Shown here: one piece after another, positions 43,309 to 51,993 of the stretch
Layout: each line of letters starts with the position of its first letter
Numbering within the stretch: position 1 is the first letter of the stretch
Assembly: GCF_014646335.1 (NCBI RefSeq)
Contig: NZ_BMNG01000001.1
Location: 742,219-806,218, forward strand
DNA from: Streptomyces lasiicapitis
Lineage (GTDB): Bacteria > Actinomycetota > Actinomycetes > Streptomycetales > Streptomycetaceae
Length of the DNA stretch: 64,000 bases
Reading direction: 5' to 3'
The notes under the pieces: model-generated
The model's input: the letters and a program-made list of their open reading frames with translations, nothing else
Databases searched by the model: none
What the model was told of the DNA's origin: nothing
Made by a program: the position numbers and the translations under genes

Positions 43309-44864
43309 CGGCCGTCACCTCCCTGGATATCGGCTTCAAGGATCTCGGCACATTTCTCCCCGACCATGAGCACTCCGATCATCGGGTTCACGGCGGGCAT
43401 CGTCGGGAAGACGGATGCGTCCGCGATACGGATTCCTGCCATGCCCCGGATCTTCAACTCCGGGTCGACCACCGCGAGTTCATCACCGGAAGCACCCATT
43501 CGGCAGGTGCCTGCGGGGTGGTAGACGGTGTGCGCGGCCTTGCGTACGAGCTCACTGATCTCGGCGTCGTCGGTGACCTCGGGGCCGGGGAACACCTCGC
43601 GCTTGAGCCACTTCTTGAACGGCTCGGCCTGCGCGACCTTCCGCGCCAGCTTGATGCCGTCGACGAGGGTCTGCCCGTCGTAGTCCACGCCGTTCTCGTC
43701 GTACGCGAAGTACTTGAAGTCGAGGGACGGCTTGACCTCGGGGTCCGCGGACGTGAGGTAAAGGCGGCCGCGGGCGCGGGACTTGGGGATGTTCGGGGTC
43801 ATCGACACACCGTGCTCGGGGCGTTCGTAGCCGAGCCGCTCCGGGTTGTCGGTGAACGGGATCTGGTAGAAGTGGAACATCAGGTCCGGGCCCTTGTGGT
43901 CCGGGTCCCGCTTCACGAACAGGCCCGCGTCGGAGTCCATCGCGGAGTTGCCGGGGATCGGCCCGTTGGTCTCCCAGACGATGACCGACTCCGGGTGGTC
44001 GATGAGGTTCTCGCCGACGCCCGGCAGGTCGTGCACGACCGGGATGCCGAGGGCCTGAAGGTCCTTCGCCGGGCCGATGCCCGAGTGCATCAGGAGGCGG
44101 GGGGTGTCGACTGCACCCGCGCACACCAGTACCTCGCGGCGGGCGCTCAGCAGCTTCTCGGCGCCGTCCTTGGTGCGTACGTGCACACCGCGCGCGGTCT
44201 TGCCGTCGAGCTCAAGCTTGTACGCCCACGTCTCCAGGAAGAGGTGGAGGTTCGGGCGGTCGCCGGCCTCCATGTGGGGGTGCAGATAGGCGACGGACGC
44301 CGACGAGCGCTTGTTGTTCTCCGGGTGGTACGCGAGGTCGAAGAAGCCGACGCCCTCGTCGAAGGGCTTGTCGTTGAAGCCGACGACCTCGGGCACGCCG
44401 AGCGCGGTCTTCGTGGCCTCGACCCAGTCGGTCGCGATCTGGTTCTGGTCCTTCTTGGCGACGCGTACGACGTTGTTGCGCAGCTTGCCGTAGTAGGGGT
44501 CCATCGCCTTGGCGTTCCAGCCGGTGGCCCCGGCCGCCTCCCACTCGTCCCAGTCGGACGGCAGCGGCTTGAAGGAGATCAGGGTGTTGTGCGAGGAGCA
44601 GCCGCCCAGGACCTTGGCGCGGCTGTGCAGGATGTGCGAGTTGCCGCGGGGCTGCTCGGTGGTGGTGTAGCCGTAGTCGAGCTCGCCGCCGAGCAGGCCG
44701 AGCCAGCGGCGCAGCGTCAGGACGTCGTCGCGGTCGATGTCGCTGGGGCCGCCCTCGATGACGGCGACGGTGACGTCCGGGTTCTCGGTGAGCCGGGACG
44801 CGATCACGGACCCTGCGGTGCCGCCGCCGACGATGACGTAGTCGTACTCGTTCGTTTCAGCCAT
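43305..44864 (-). CDS. betA: GMC oxidoreductase, choline dehydrogenase-like
   Basis: 519 residues. FAD loop [17 protein letters not shown] (9-25), GMC signature [29 protein letters not shown], and C-terminal catalytic region [14 protein letters not shown]...[16 protein letters not shown] with active-site His. It oxidises choline (or a related alcohol) to betaine aldehyde. Order aldehyde dehydrogenase - this gene - ABC importer on one strand supports choline-to-betaine metabolism. The acceptor, quinone or oxygen, is not readable. Confidence 0.9.
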   Translation of the reverse strand: MAETNEYDYVIVGGGTAGSVIASRLTENPDVTVAVIEGGPSDIDRDDVLTLRRWLGLLGGELDYGYTTTEQPRGNSHILHSRAKVLGGCSSHNTLISFKPLPSDWDEWEAAGATGWNAKAMDPYYGKLRNNVVRVAKKDQNQIATDWVEATKTALGVPEVVGFNDKPFDEGVGFFDLAYHPENNKRSSASVAYLHPHMEAGDRPNLHLFLETWAYKLELDGKTARGVHVRTKDGAEKLLSARREVLVCAGAVDTPRLLMHSGIGPAKDLQALGIPVVHDLPGVGENLIDHPESVIVWETNGPIPGNSAMDSDAGLFVKRDPDHKGPDLMFHFYQIPFTDNPERLGYERPEHGVSMTPNIPKSRARGRLYLTSADPEVKPSLDFKYFAYDENGVDYDGQTLVDGIKLARKVAQAEPFKKWLKREVFPGPEVTDDAEISELVRKAAHTVYHPAGTCRMGASGDELAVVDPELKIRGMAGIRIADASVFPTMPAVNPMIGVLMVGEKCAEILEADIQGGDGR

Positions 44865-44928
44865 GGGGGAACTGCTCCTCTTCCTGCGAGGTCGTACAAG
44901 GTGCTTACGCGTAAGGGGGACGGGCGGC

Positions 44929-46467
44929 TCAGCCCGCGAACCAGCGCACCGGCTTCGGCGCGAGGTTCTCGTAGACGTGCTTGGCCTCGCGGTACTCGGC
45001 GAGTCCTGCGGGGCCCAGCTCGCGGCCGACGCCGCTCTTGCCGAAGCCGCCCCACTCGGCCTGCGGCAGGTAGGGGTGGAAGTCGTTGATCCAGATGGTG
45101 CCGTGGCGCATCCGCCGTGCCATGCGGCGCGCGCGGCCCGAGTCGGTGGTCCACACGGCGCCCGCGAGGCCGTACTCGGTGTCGTTGGCGAGCGCGACGG
45201 CCTCGTCCTCGGTACGGAACGTCTCGACCGAGAGCACCGGGCCGAAGACCTCCTCGCGGACGACCTTCATCTCGCGGTGGCACTGGTCGAGGATCGTCGG
45301 CTCGTAGAAGTAGCCGGTGGCGGGGCGGGCGTCGCTGGGCTCGGGACGCTTGCCGCCGCAGCGCAGCACCGCGCCCTCCTCCAGGGCGGAGGCCACGTAC
45401 ATCTCGGTCTTCTCGCGCTGCTGCTGCGAGACGAGCGGGCCGCACTCGACGCCGTCCTCGGTGCCGCGGCCGAGCTTGATCTTCTCGGCGCGGCGGGCGA
45501 GTTCGGCGACGAAGCGCTCGCGCACCGACTCCTCGATGATGAGGCGGCCGCCGGCGGAGCAGACCTGCCCGCTGTGGATGAAGGCGGCGTTCAGCGCCTG
45601 GTCGACGGCGGTGTCGAAGCCCTCGTCGGTGGCGCAGGCGTCCGCGAAGACGACATTGGGGTTCTTGCCGCCGAGCTCCAGGGCGACCTTCTTCACGCCG
45701 AGGGCGGCGGCCTGGGCGACCTTGGTGCCGGAGACGAGGCCGCCGGTGAAGGAGACCAGGTCTACGTCCGGGTGGTCGGCGAGGCGGGCGCCGACGGTGT
45801 GGCCGGGGCCGGTCACGATGTTGGCGACACCGGCGGGCAGACCGGCCTCCACGAGCAGCTCGATCAGCGCGACCGTGGTCAGCGGCGTGACCTCGCTCGG
45901 CTTGATCACGAAGGTGTTGCCGGCCGCGAGGGCGGGCGCGATCTTCCAGCTGGCCTGGAGGAGCGGGTAGTTCCAGGGGGTGATCATCGTGCAGACGCCG
46001 ATGGGCTCGTGCACGACGACGCTGTGGATGTCGTCGGACCCGGCGTCGACGACGCGTCCGGCGCCCTCGCCGATCACCAGATCGGCGAAGTAGCGGAAGG
46101 CGTCGGCCACGCAGTCGACGTCGACACGGCCCTCTTCGAGGGTCTTGCCCGCGTCGCGGCTCTCCAGGAGCCCGATCTCTTCCCGGTCGCGTACGAGGAG
46201 GTCGGCGACCCGGCGCAGGAGCGCGGCGCGCTCGGCGACCGGCGTGCTCGGCCAGGGGCCCTCGTCGAAAGCCCTGCGGGCTGCGGCGATGGCGGCGTCC
46301 GCGTCCTCGGTGCCGCCCTCGGCGATGATCGCGAACGGCTTGGCATCCGCGGGGTCGATGATCTCGCGGGTGGCACCGGAAACGGCGCTCAGCCACTCTC
46401 CCGCCACGTGGATGGTCTGTTGTGCGGACACGTCCCTGTTGCCTTCCGTTCCTGACATTTGTTGCAT
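44929..46467 (-). CDS. betB: Betaine aldehyde dehydrogenase
   Basis: 512 residues from the ATG preceded by AGGTGG; the longer open frame to 46611 has no ribosome site. ALDH features: ITPWNYPLLQASWKIAPALA, VALELGGKNPNVVF (catalytic Glu), HSGQVCSAGGRL (catalytic Cys) and EEVFGPVLSVETF. First gene of the betaine operon; 64 bp before betA. Oxidises betaine aldehyde to glycine betaine with NAD(P)+. No choline-responsive BetI regulator is next to it, so control must come from elsewhere or from the divergent promoter region. Confidence 0.92.
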   Translation of the reverse strand: MQQMSGTEGNRDVSAQQTIHVAGEWLSAVSGATREIIDPADAKPFAIIAEGGTEDADAAIAAARRAFDEGPWPSTPVAERAALLRRVADLLVRDREEIGLLESRDAGKTLEEGRVDVDCVADAFRYFADLVIGEGAGRVVDAGSDDIHSVVVHEPIGVCTMITPWNYPLLQASWKIAPALAAGNTFVIKPSEVTPLTTVALIELLVEAGLPAGVANIVTGPGHTVGARLADHPDVDLVSFTGGLVSGTKVAQAAALGVKKVALELGGKNPNVVFADACATDEGFDTAVDQALNAAFIHSGQVCSAGGRLIIEESVRERFVAELARRAEKIKLGRGTEDGVECGPLVSQQQREKTEMYVASALEEGAVLRCGGKRPEPSDARPATGYFYEPTILDQCHREMKVVREEVFGPVLSVETFRTEDEAVALANDTEYGLAGAVWTTDSGRARRMARRMRHGTIWINDFHPYLPQAEWGGFGKSGVGRELGPAGLAEYREAKHVYENLAPKPVRWFAG

Positions 46468-46624
46468 ATTGCCCCACCTGTCACCCGTGGTAGCCGGGAG
46501 CACCTGCCCCCGGCCTGGAAAAGCATGCCTATTCGATGGCCGAAAGTGCGCCGTGTCACTGCGCATGCGGGTACGCGGGGTGAAACGTACGCTCGAAACA
46601 CGTTCTGTCACCGGAGGTGACGCT

Positions 46625-47437
46625 ATGAGTCAATTGTCCCGTATGCGACTGCGAACCGCAGGAGCTGTCTGCGGTGCCGCCGCGCTGGCGCTGCTCGTCC
46701 CCGCCTGCTCGGACGACGACGGCGGCAAGGGCGACAGCAAGGACGGCACGGCGGACCTGAGCGCCCAGGAGATCTCCGACAAGGCGAAAAAGGAACTGCT
46801 CGACGCCAAGTCCGTCCATCTGACGCTCACGGACAAGGGCAGCGACGTCGACAAGGACGATCCGGCGCACATGGACCTCACGCTCGACCGTGACGGCAAC
46901 TGCGCGGGCACGCTGAAGTTCGGCGGCACCGGCGGCTCGGCCGAGCTGGTCAAGCAGGGCGACAAGGTGTGGATGAAGCCCGACCAGGCGTTCTGGAAGA
47001 ACCAGGTGCCCGGTGGCCAGGGCGACGCGGCGGCCGAGCTCTTCAAGGACCGCTACATCCACGGCAGCACGAACGACGACATGCTGAAGGGGCTCGCGGA
47101 GGTCTGCGACCTCAAGGAGCTCCAGAAGAGCGTGAACGAAGACTCCGACGACACAGACGACTCAGACGAGTCCAAGAACCTCAAGAAGGGCAAGGTCACG
47201 ACGGTCGACGACACCCGCGTCGTGCCCCTGACCGGCAAGGACGACGACGGCAACGACACCACGCTGTACGTCGCGGCAAAGGGCAAGCCGTATCTGATCC
47301 GCGCCACGGAGAAGGGCACGGGCACCGACAAGACGACGACGCTCACCGACTACGACAAGCCGGTGCCGACGAAGACGCCGTCGGCGAAGGACTCGGTGGA
47401 CATCTCCAAGCTCCAGGAGGAGCTGCAGCAGACCTGA
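46625..47437 (+). CDS. Lipoprotein, LppX/LprAFG-like
   Basis: 270 residues with a strong ribosome site GGAGGTGA five bases upstream. Signal MSQLSRMRLRTAGAVCGAAA, lipobox VPAC. The mature protein has a long acidic Asp/Ser linker segment (NEDSDDTDDSDES) and the half-barrel pattern of LppX/LprG proteins: SVHLTLTDKG, MDLTLDRDGNCAGTL, DKVWMKPD, PYLIRATEKGTGTDKTTTLT. LprG-like proteins carry lipids across the wall space in mycobacteria; a ligand here is unknown. Divergent from betB. Confidence 0.75.
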   Translation: MSQLSRMRLRTAGAVCGAAALALLVPACSDDDGGKGDSKDGTADLSAQEISDKAKKELLDAKSVHLTLTDKGSDVDKDDPAHMDLTLDRDGNCAGTLKFGGTGGSAELVKQGDKVWMKPDQAFWKNQVPGGQGDAAAELFKDRYIHGSTNDDMLKGLAEVCDLKELQKSVNEDSDDTDDSDESKNLKKGKVTTVDDTRVVPLTGKDDDGNDTTLYVAAKGKPYLIRATEKGTGTDKTTTLTDYDKPVPTKTPSAKDSVDISKLQEELQQT

Positions 47438-47468
47438 CGGTCACCGCACCGCCAGGTCTGCCTGGCGG

Positions 47469-47990
47469 TCACTCCTCGACGTCGAACCCCTCGGGCTCGT
47501 CCCGCGCCGAGAGGCCCGCCACCCACATCGGCATCAGCCAGTGCGCGACGAGGACGCCGACCGCCAGCTGGAACACCGTCGCCCTGACATCCACGCCCGA
47601 GAGCTGGGCGGCGCCCGCGCCCACGACTGTCGCGAACAGCAGCCAGTTCATGATCCGGTGGGCGAGCGCCTTCACCCGGTCCCGCTCCGCGCGCTGCCGC
47701 TCGTCCAGGGCGCGGGTCCGCAGCTCCAGGAGGCCGCGGGTCGCGCCGTTGATGGTCCCGGTCGCGACGCACCACGGCACGAGCAGCGCCAGCATCACCC
47801 AGGTGGCCCAGTCCTGCCGCCCCGCGACGGTGGCGAGCCAGGCCCCGACGGAGGCGACGGTCAGCACGACGTGCGCGCCGACGACGGCGCGGCGCCGGGC
47901 CGCGGTGCGGTACAGCGGCGCGCCCTCGGTCCGGTTCATCAGGGCGTACATCCGCTGGTCGTACCTGCTCAACTGCTCCTGCTGCGCCAT
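47469..47990 (-). CDS. Hypothetical membrane protein paired with a small HTH regulator
   Basis: 173 residues. Four hydrophobic helices (near 38-58, 64-84, 116-132, 140-160), an acidic C-terminus and a basic loop with RALDERQRAERDRVKA between helices 2 and 3, resembling DUF2178-type proteins often found with XRE regulators. Its gene starts 3 bp after the HTH gene, so they are co-expressed. Function unknown. Confidence 0.7.
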   Translation of the reverse strand: MAQQEQLSRYDQRMYALMNRTEGAPLYRTAARRRAVVGAHVVLTVASVGAWLATVAGRQDWATWVMLALLVPWCVATGTINGATRGLLELRTRALDERQRAERDRVKALAHRIMNWLLFATVVGAGAAQLSGVDVRATVFQLAVGVLVAHWLMPMWVAGLSARDEPEGFDVEE

Positions 47991-47993
47991 GAC

Positions 47994-48245
47994 TTACTGG
48001 TCCCTCCCGTGCCCGTACACCTGATCCGTGAGCGGCTTGAACGGCTCCAGCGAGAACAGCGCCTCGACGGGAAGACCGAAGAACTTCGCGACCTTCAACG
48101 CGAGGTCGAGGCTCGGGTTGTACTGCCCCCGCTCGATGTAGCCGATGGTCTGGTAGTGCACGCCCACGGCCTCGGCGAGGCTCTGCCGGGACACCTTCCG
48201 CTCGGCACGCACCATCGCCAGCCTGTTGTGGACTTGCTCGCTCAT
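47994..48245 (-). CDS. Small XRE-family transcriptional regulator
   Basis: 83 residues: NRLAMVRAERKVSRQSLAEA, VHYQTIGYIERGQYNPSLDL is a complete Cro/CI helix-turn-helix, followed by LKVAKFFGLPVEALFSLE. No effector domain. Such regulators repress their own small membrane-protein operon. No ribosome site before the ATG, and a TAGTAC hexamer at 48262-48257 could serve as -10 of a leaderless message. Confidence 0.87.
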   Translation of the reverse strand: MSEQVHNRLAMVRAERKVSRQSLAEAVGVHYQTIGYIERGQYNPSLDLALKVAKFFGLPVEALFSLEPFKPLTDQVYGHGRDQ

Positions 48246-48263
48246 GTATAAGAAGTACTACAT
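48244..48263 (-). promoter_or_regulatory. AT-rich imperfect dyad at the start of the small XRE gene
   Basis: Reads ATGTAGTACTTCTTATACAT on the minus strand, with ATGTA/TACAT ends, and overlaps the start codon. It is the only AT-rich patch here and could be an autoregulatory operator joined to the promoter. Confidence 0.4.
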
Positions 48264-48293
48264 CTGAGAGTGGTTCAGCAACAGTACGAGCTC

Positions 48294-49223
48294 TTACACA
48301 GGCGCCGCGACCAACTCCCGCACACACCCCCGCAGCCACGCGTGCGCCGGATCCGCGTCGTGCCGGGGGTGCCACGCCATGGCGATCCTGAGCGGGGGCA
48401 GCTCCAGCGGAATGGGGAAGGTGACCAGGCCGAGGGGCTCGGTCAGGGGGCGGGCCCAGGTCATGCTCAGGCCGACCAGGTCGGTGCGCAGGAGGATGAA
48501 GAGGGCCGAGGGGTACGTGCTGACGTTGCCCACCACCCGGCGGCGCAGGCCCTGTTCGGCCAGGGCGGCGTCGATCGGACCGGCCATCCGCCCCTTCCGC
48601 GAGACCGTCAGATGGTCGGCGGCGGCGAACCGCTTCGGCGTCAACTCGCCCTGCAACAAGGGGTGTCCGGGGCGTACGACCCCGACCATCACGTCGTCGA
48701 AGAGCGGCTCGACCCGCACCTCGGGCGCGACCGTGTCGATCACGCCGACCTCCAGGTCGGCGACGCCCTCGCGCAGCACCGGCGCGTCCAGATGGCTCTC
48801 GGCCAGGAACCGCAGCCGGATCCCCGGAGCCTCGGCGGCCGCGCGGGCGAACAGGTCGGGTGCGTACGCGGCGGCGAGCGCGTCGTGGCCCACCAGCGTG
48901 AGCGTGCGCGACAGGGCCCGCAGGTCCTGGGCGCCCGGCCCCGCGAACACCGCCCGCGCCCGCTCCACCACCGCGCCCACCTCCGCCTGCACCGCGAGCG
49001 CGTACGGCGTCGGCACCATCTGGCGGCCCGCCCGCACCAGGACCGGATCGCCGAGCGCCTTGCGGACGCGGCCGAGGGTGCGGCTCATCGCGGGCTCCGA
49101 CAGATGCAGCCGGCGGGCGGCGCCGCGCACGCTGCGTTCGTCGAGCAGGACGTCGAGGGCGAGGAGCAGGTTCAGGTCGAGGCCGGCGCCCTCGGCGGGG
49201 CGTTCCACTTGCGTCACACGCAA
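48294..49223 (-). CDS. LysR family transcriptional regulator
   Basis: 309 residues. HTH region LLLALDVLLDERSVRGAARR and LSEPAMSRTLGRVRKALGD, then an effector domain with VGVIDTVAPEVRVEPLFDD, close to the NodD/LinR-type group. Divergent from the MFS exporter gene with 92 bp between, so it probably controls it. Start chosen at ATG 49223; the next methionines lie inside the HTH. Confidence 0.9.
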   Translation of the reverse strand: MRVTQVERPAEGAGLDLNLLLALDVLLDERSVRGAARRLHLSEPAMSRTLGRVRKALGDPVLVRAGRQMVPTPYALAVQAEVGAVVERARAVFAGPGAQDLRALSRTLTLVGHDALAAAYAPDLFARAAAEAPGIRLRFLAESHLDAPVLREGVADLEVGVIDTVAPEVRVEPLFDDVMVGVVRPGHPLLQGELTPKRFAAADHLTVSRKGRMAGPIDAALAEQGLRRRVVGNVSTYPSALFILLRTDLVGLSMTWARPLTEPLGLVTFPIPLELPPLRIAMAWHPRHDADPAHAWLRGCVRELVAAPV

Positions 49224-49315
49224 TCATCCCTTGCGGAACTTGCACTGGAAAGCAGATAACGGGCGAGCCTACGGTGGCCGTACATCCCACGCCACCACGC
49301 TCCCGAGGAGGAGCC

Positions 49316-50842
49316 ATGCCCTCGCCTGCCCAAGCACCGGTCCCGGCGCGGCCGACCGCGTCCGACCCGGCGCCGTCGTCTCCACCCGACCCGTCGCCGT
49401 CGCCGACGCCGTCGCCGCCACCCGACCCGACGGCGGAGTCCCCCGCACCCCCCACCGCCCTCAGACGGTCGACGCTCCTCGTCCTCTGTGCCTGCGTGAT
49501 GGTCGCGCAGAGCATGGTCGCCGCCATCAACCTGCTGATCCCGCAGCTCGGTTCGTCCGGTCTGCACCCGTCCGCGAGCGAGGTCCTGTGGACCGTCGAC
49601 GCGTACGTCATCGTCTTCGCGGGCCTGCTCATCCCGGCGGGCGCGCTCGGTGACCGGCACGGGCACAAGGGCGCGCTGCTCTCCGGGCTCGGCCTGTTCG
49701 CGGCGGGCGCCACGATCAGCGCGCTCGCGGGATCCCCCGCCCTGCTCATCGCGGGACGCGGTGTCTCCGGCGCCGGGGCCGCCCTGATCATGCCTGCGAC
49801 CATGTCGATCCTGATGCGCCTGGCCCCGCCCGAGCAGCGCCCCCGCGCCCTCGCCTCCTGGACCCTCGCGATGGGCATCGGCGGACTCGCCGGAAACGTC
49901 GGCGGCGGGCTGGTCGGCGAATACCTGTCCTGGCGCGCGCTGTTCTGGGTCATGCTCCCGCTGGGCGCACTCCTCGCGGTCGCCGTGGCGCGCGCGATTC
50001 CCCGTACGGACAAGGCAGTCGGCGCGAGGGTGCCGTCCCTCGACCCCCTCGGCACACTCCTGCTCACCGCAGGCCTGGTCGCCGTCCTCTTCGGCATCAT
50101 CGAGAGCCCGATGTACGGGTGGGGCGCGCCGCGCATCCTGTGCGCCTTCGCCGCCGGAGCCGTCCTCCTTGCCGCCTTCACCGCGCACGCGCTGCGCTCG
50201 CGCGCCCCGCTGTTCGACCCGCGCGTCTTCCGCTCGGCCCGGCTGCGCGCCGCCGCCCTCGGCACGGCGGCAAGCTTCTTCGGCCTGTTCGCGCTCTTCT
50301 ACGTCAACTCGCAGTACCTGCAGTACGTGAAGGGGTACGGGGCCGCGCAAGCCGGGTTCGCGATCGTGCCGCTGACGGTCGGCATGGCGCTGATTCCGCG
50401 GCTCGCGGCGCGCTGGTCGGGTTCGCCGCGGCCGGTGGTGGGCGGCGGTCTGCTGCTCATCGGCGCGGGTCTGCTCGGCGCGTCCACGGCGGACGCGGGC
50501 ACGCCGTATGCGGCGTACGTCTGCTGGCTGCTCGTCATCTCGGCGGGCACCGGGCTGTGCCTGCCCGCCCTCACCATGGGCGTCGTCACCTCCCTGCCCC
50601 CGCACCAGGCGGGCCTCGGCTCCGGGCTCAGCACCTCCGCCCGCGAGATCGGCGCCGCACTCGGCGTGGCCGTCACGGGCACGGTCCTCGCGGCCCACAC
50701 CGGCACCGGCCACGCGAGCGCGACCTCGGACTTCACGTCCGGGATGGCGGTGGCGCTGCGGGTGGTGGGGGTCGCGGTGGGGGTCGCGGCGGGGGTGGTG
50801 GCGGCAGGGCTCAGCCCGCGCCCGGCTCCGGGCAGTCGGTGA
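49316..50842 (+). CDS. MFS efflux transporter, DHA2 (EmrB/QacA) 14-helix type
   Basis: 508 residues from the ATG after GAGGAGG. N-terminal Pro/Ser-rich cytosolic leader (about 45 residues, SPSPTPSPPPDP). Then 14 hydrophobic helices with the DHA2 motifs VLWTVDAYVIVFAGLLIPAG, LGDRHGHKGALLSGLGLF and GLGSGLSTSAREIGAALG. Probable drug or metabolite exporter under the divergent LysR. Its 3' end overlaps the next gene on the other strand by 32 bp. Confidence 0.9.
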   Translation: MPSPAQAPVPARPTASDPAPSSPPDPSPSPTPSPPPDPTAESPAPPTALRRSTLLVLCACVMVAQSMVAAINLLIPQLGSSGLHPSASEVLWTVDAYVIVFAGLLIPAGALGDRHGHKGALLSGLGLFAAGATISALAGSPALLIAGRGVSGAGAALIMPATMSILMRLAPPEQRPRALASWTLAMGIGGLAGNVGGGLVGEYLSWRALFWVMLPLGALLAVAVARAIPRTDKAVGARVPSLDPLGTLLLTAGLVAVLFGIIESPMYGWGAPRILCAFAAGAVLLAAFTAHALRSRAPLFDPRVFRSARLRAAALGTAASFFGLFALFYVNSQYLQYVKGYGAAQAGFAIVPLTVGMALIPRLAARWSGSPRPVVGGGLLLIGAGLLGASTADAGTPYAAYVCWLLVISAGTGLCLPALTMGVVTSLPPHQAGLGSGLSTSAREIGAALGVAVTGTVLAAHTGTGHASATSDFTSGMAVALRVVGVAVGVAAGVVAAGLSPRPAPGSR

Positions 50843-51602
50843 GCGCCGGGCAGAACCACTTCAGAGCCGTCGCGACGAGTTCCTTCTCGTCCTGCCTGCC
50901 GTCCGCCTCCGGCCCGTACGCCGCGACGGCGTACCGCTTGCCGTCCTCCGCTTCGAAGCGGTGGTCGACGACGTGCCAGGTGCCGACGTTCGGCGCGTCG
51001 CCGACACTGCTCGCGCGATCGGTGAGGTAGGTGAGGCGGGCGGCGGGGCGCGGGCCGTCGTCGAGGCGGGTCAGCGAGAGCTTCCGGAAGCCGGCCGACT
51101 TGGGGACCTGGGTGTCGTCCAGGAAGGTCCGCAGTGACGCGTACGGCGTCGGCTCGCTCACCTCGTACACCTGGAGCCGCCGAGTGCCGTCGAAATTGTG
51201 GTAGTTGACGATGGTGATGCCGTCGACGCCGCCCTCGCCGGTGCGGGTCCAGCCGATCGGCACGGCGAGGCGGAACCCCGCCGCGTCGGTGACCGACTCG
51301 TAGCCGGACGGCGGTCCGCCCTCCGGGGACGGCGGCGCGGCGTCCTCGGTGCCGGAGGCGCCCACGTCCGCGCCGGGGCCCTGCGTGGGCTGACGCTCCA
51401 TCAGATACGCCGTCGGCTTCGGCTCGTCCTTCCAGCCGAGCGCCCACGTGCCGAAGGCGAGGCCGCACACCGCGAGCACCGCGACGGCCGCCCGCCGGGC
51501 CGTGCGCTGGCGCGTGGCGTCCCGGTCGTGCAGCGCCTCGATCTCCCGCTCGCGCTCCGGCCCGACCCACTCCTGCCGGTCCCTGTCGTAGATCCGCACC
51601 AC
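50811..51602 (-). CDS. Single-pass membrane protein of unknown function
   Basis: 263 residues. N-terminal 36 cytosolic residues (VRIYDRDRQEWVGPERER), one helix (AAVAVLAVCGLAFGTWALGW), then a 200-residue extracytoplasmic domain with GFRLAVPIGWTRTGEGGVDG, ITIVNYHNFDGTRRLQVYEV and WHVVDHRFEAEDGKRYAVAA, a layout like the LpqN/DUF1795-type folds seen beside secretion and kinase genes. Two Cys near the end. Starts 2 bp after the small SGGA-motif gene's stop, so it belongs to that unit. Confidence 0.7.
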   Translation of the reverse strand: MVRIYDRDRQEWVGPEREREIEALHDRDATRQRTARRAAVAVLAVCGLAFGTWALGWKDEPKPTAYLMERQPTQGPGADVGASGTEDAAPPSPEGGPPSGYESVTDAAGFRLAVPIGWTRTGEGGVDGITIVNYHNFDGTRRLQVYEVSEPTPYASLRTFLDDTQVPKSAGFRKLSLTRLDDGPRPAARLTYLTDRASSVGDAPNVGTWHVVDHRFEAEDGKRYAVAAYGPEADGRQDEKELVATALKWFCPALTDCPEPGAG

Positions 51603-51604
51603 GG

Positions 51605-51961
51605 TCAGCCCAGGATCTGGGCGACGGCCTGGACGACGGCGGTCACGGCCGCGGCCGTCGCGGTGGCGGGCGCGTTCTCCGCGAGGCGGTCGCGAAGCCG
51701 GACCAGGAGCCCGCGCCCGCTGCTGCCGGTGCGGGTGATCTCGCCCTCGATCTCGTCCAGTTGGGCCGCGACCTCGTCGCCCTCGGGCAGCTCGCGGCGC
51801 AGATTTCGTACGGCGGTCAGGAGGTTGCCGTGGTCCCGGTCGACCATCACCGTCGTGGATTCAGCCGTGCCATGGGACCCGAAGGCGAAGGCGCCGCCGG
51901 AGACCGAGCCGATGCTCACGCTCGCTCCGCCGCCGCTCGGGGGCTGCTTGTCGCTGCTCAT
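51605..51961 (-). CDS. Small protein with SGGA motif, partner of the large membrane protein
   Basis: 118 residues; AAGGAA five to six bases before the ATG. N-terminal ASVSIGSVSGGAFAFGSHGT, then a helical region (NLLTAVRNLRRELPEGDEVA, EIEGEITRTGSSGRG) and a hydrophobic Ala/Val end (TAAAVTAVVQAVAQIL). The SGGAxAxGxxGxA stretch recurs at the C-terminus of the upstream 656-residue protein (MSGGALATGTYGQA). I do not recognise a family. Sits in a three-gene unit with 32 bp and 2 bp gaps. Confidence 0.65.
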   Translation of the reverse strand: MSSDKQPPSGGGASVSIGSVSGGAFAFGSHGTAESTTVMVDRDHGNLLTAVRNLRRELPEGDEVAAQLDEIEGEITRTGSSGRGLLVRLRDRLAENAPATATAAAVTAVVQAVAQILG

Positions 51962-51993
51962 GGGTGTTCCTTCCGTCCATTCATGGGTGTGGG

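Noticed and set aside
43518..45089. 523-codon open frame on the + strand over betA
   Set aside because: Shadow frame; Val/Asp/Gly-rich and antisense to a GMC oxidoreductase with all its motifs.
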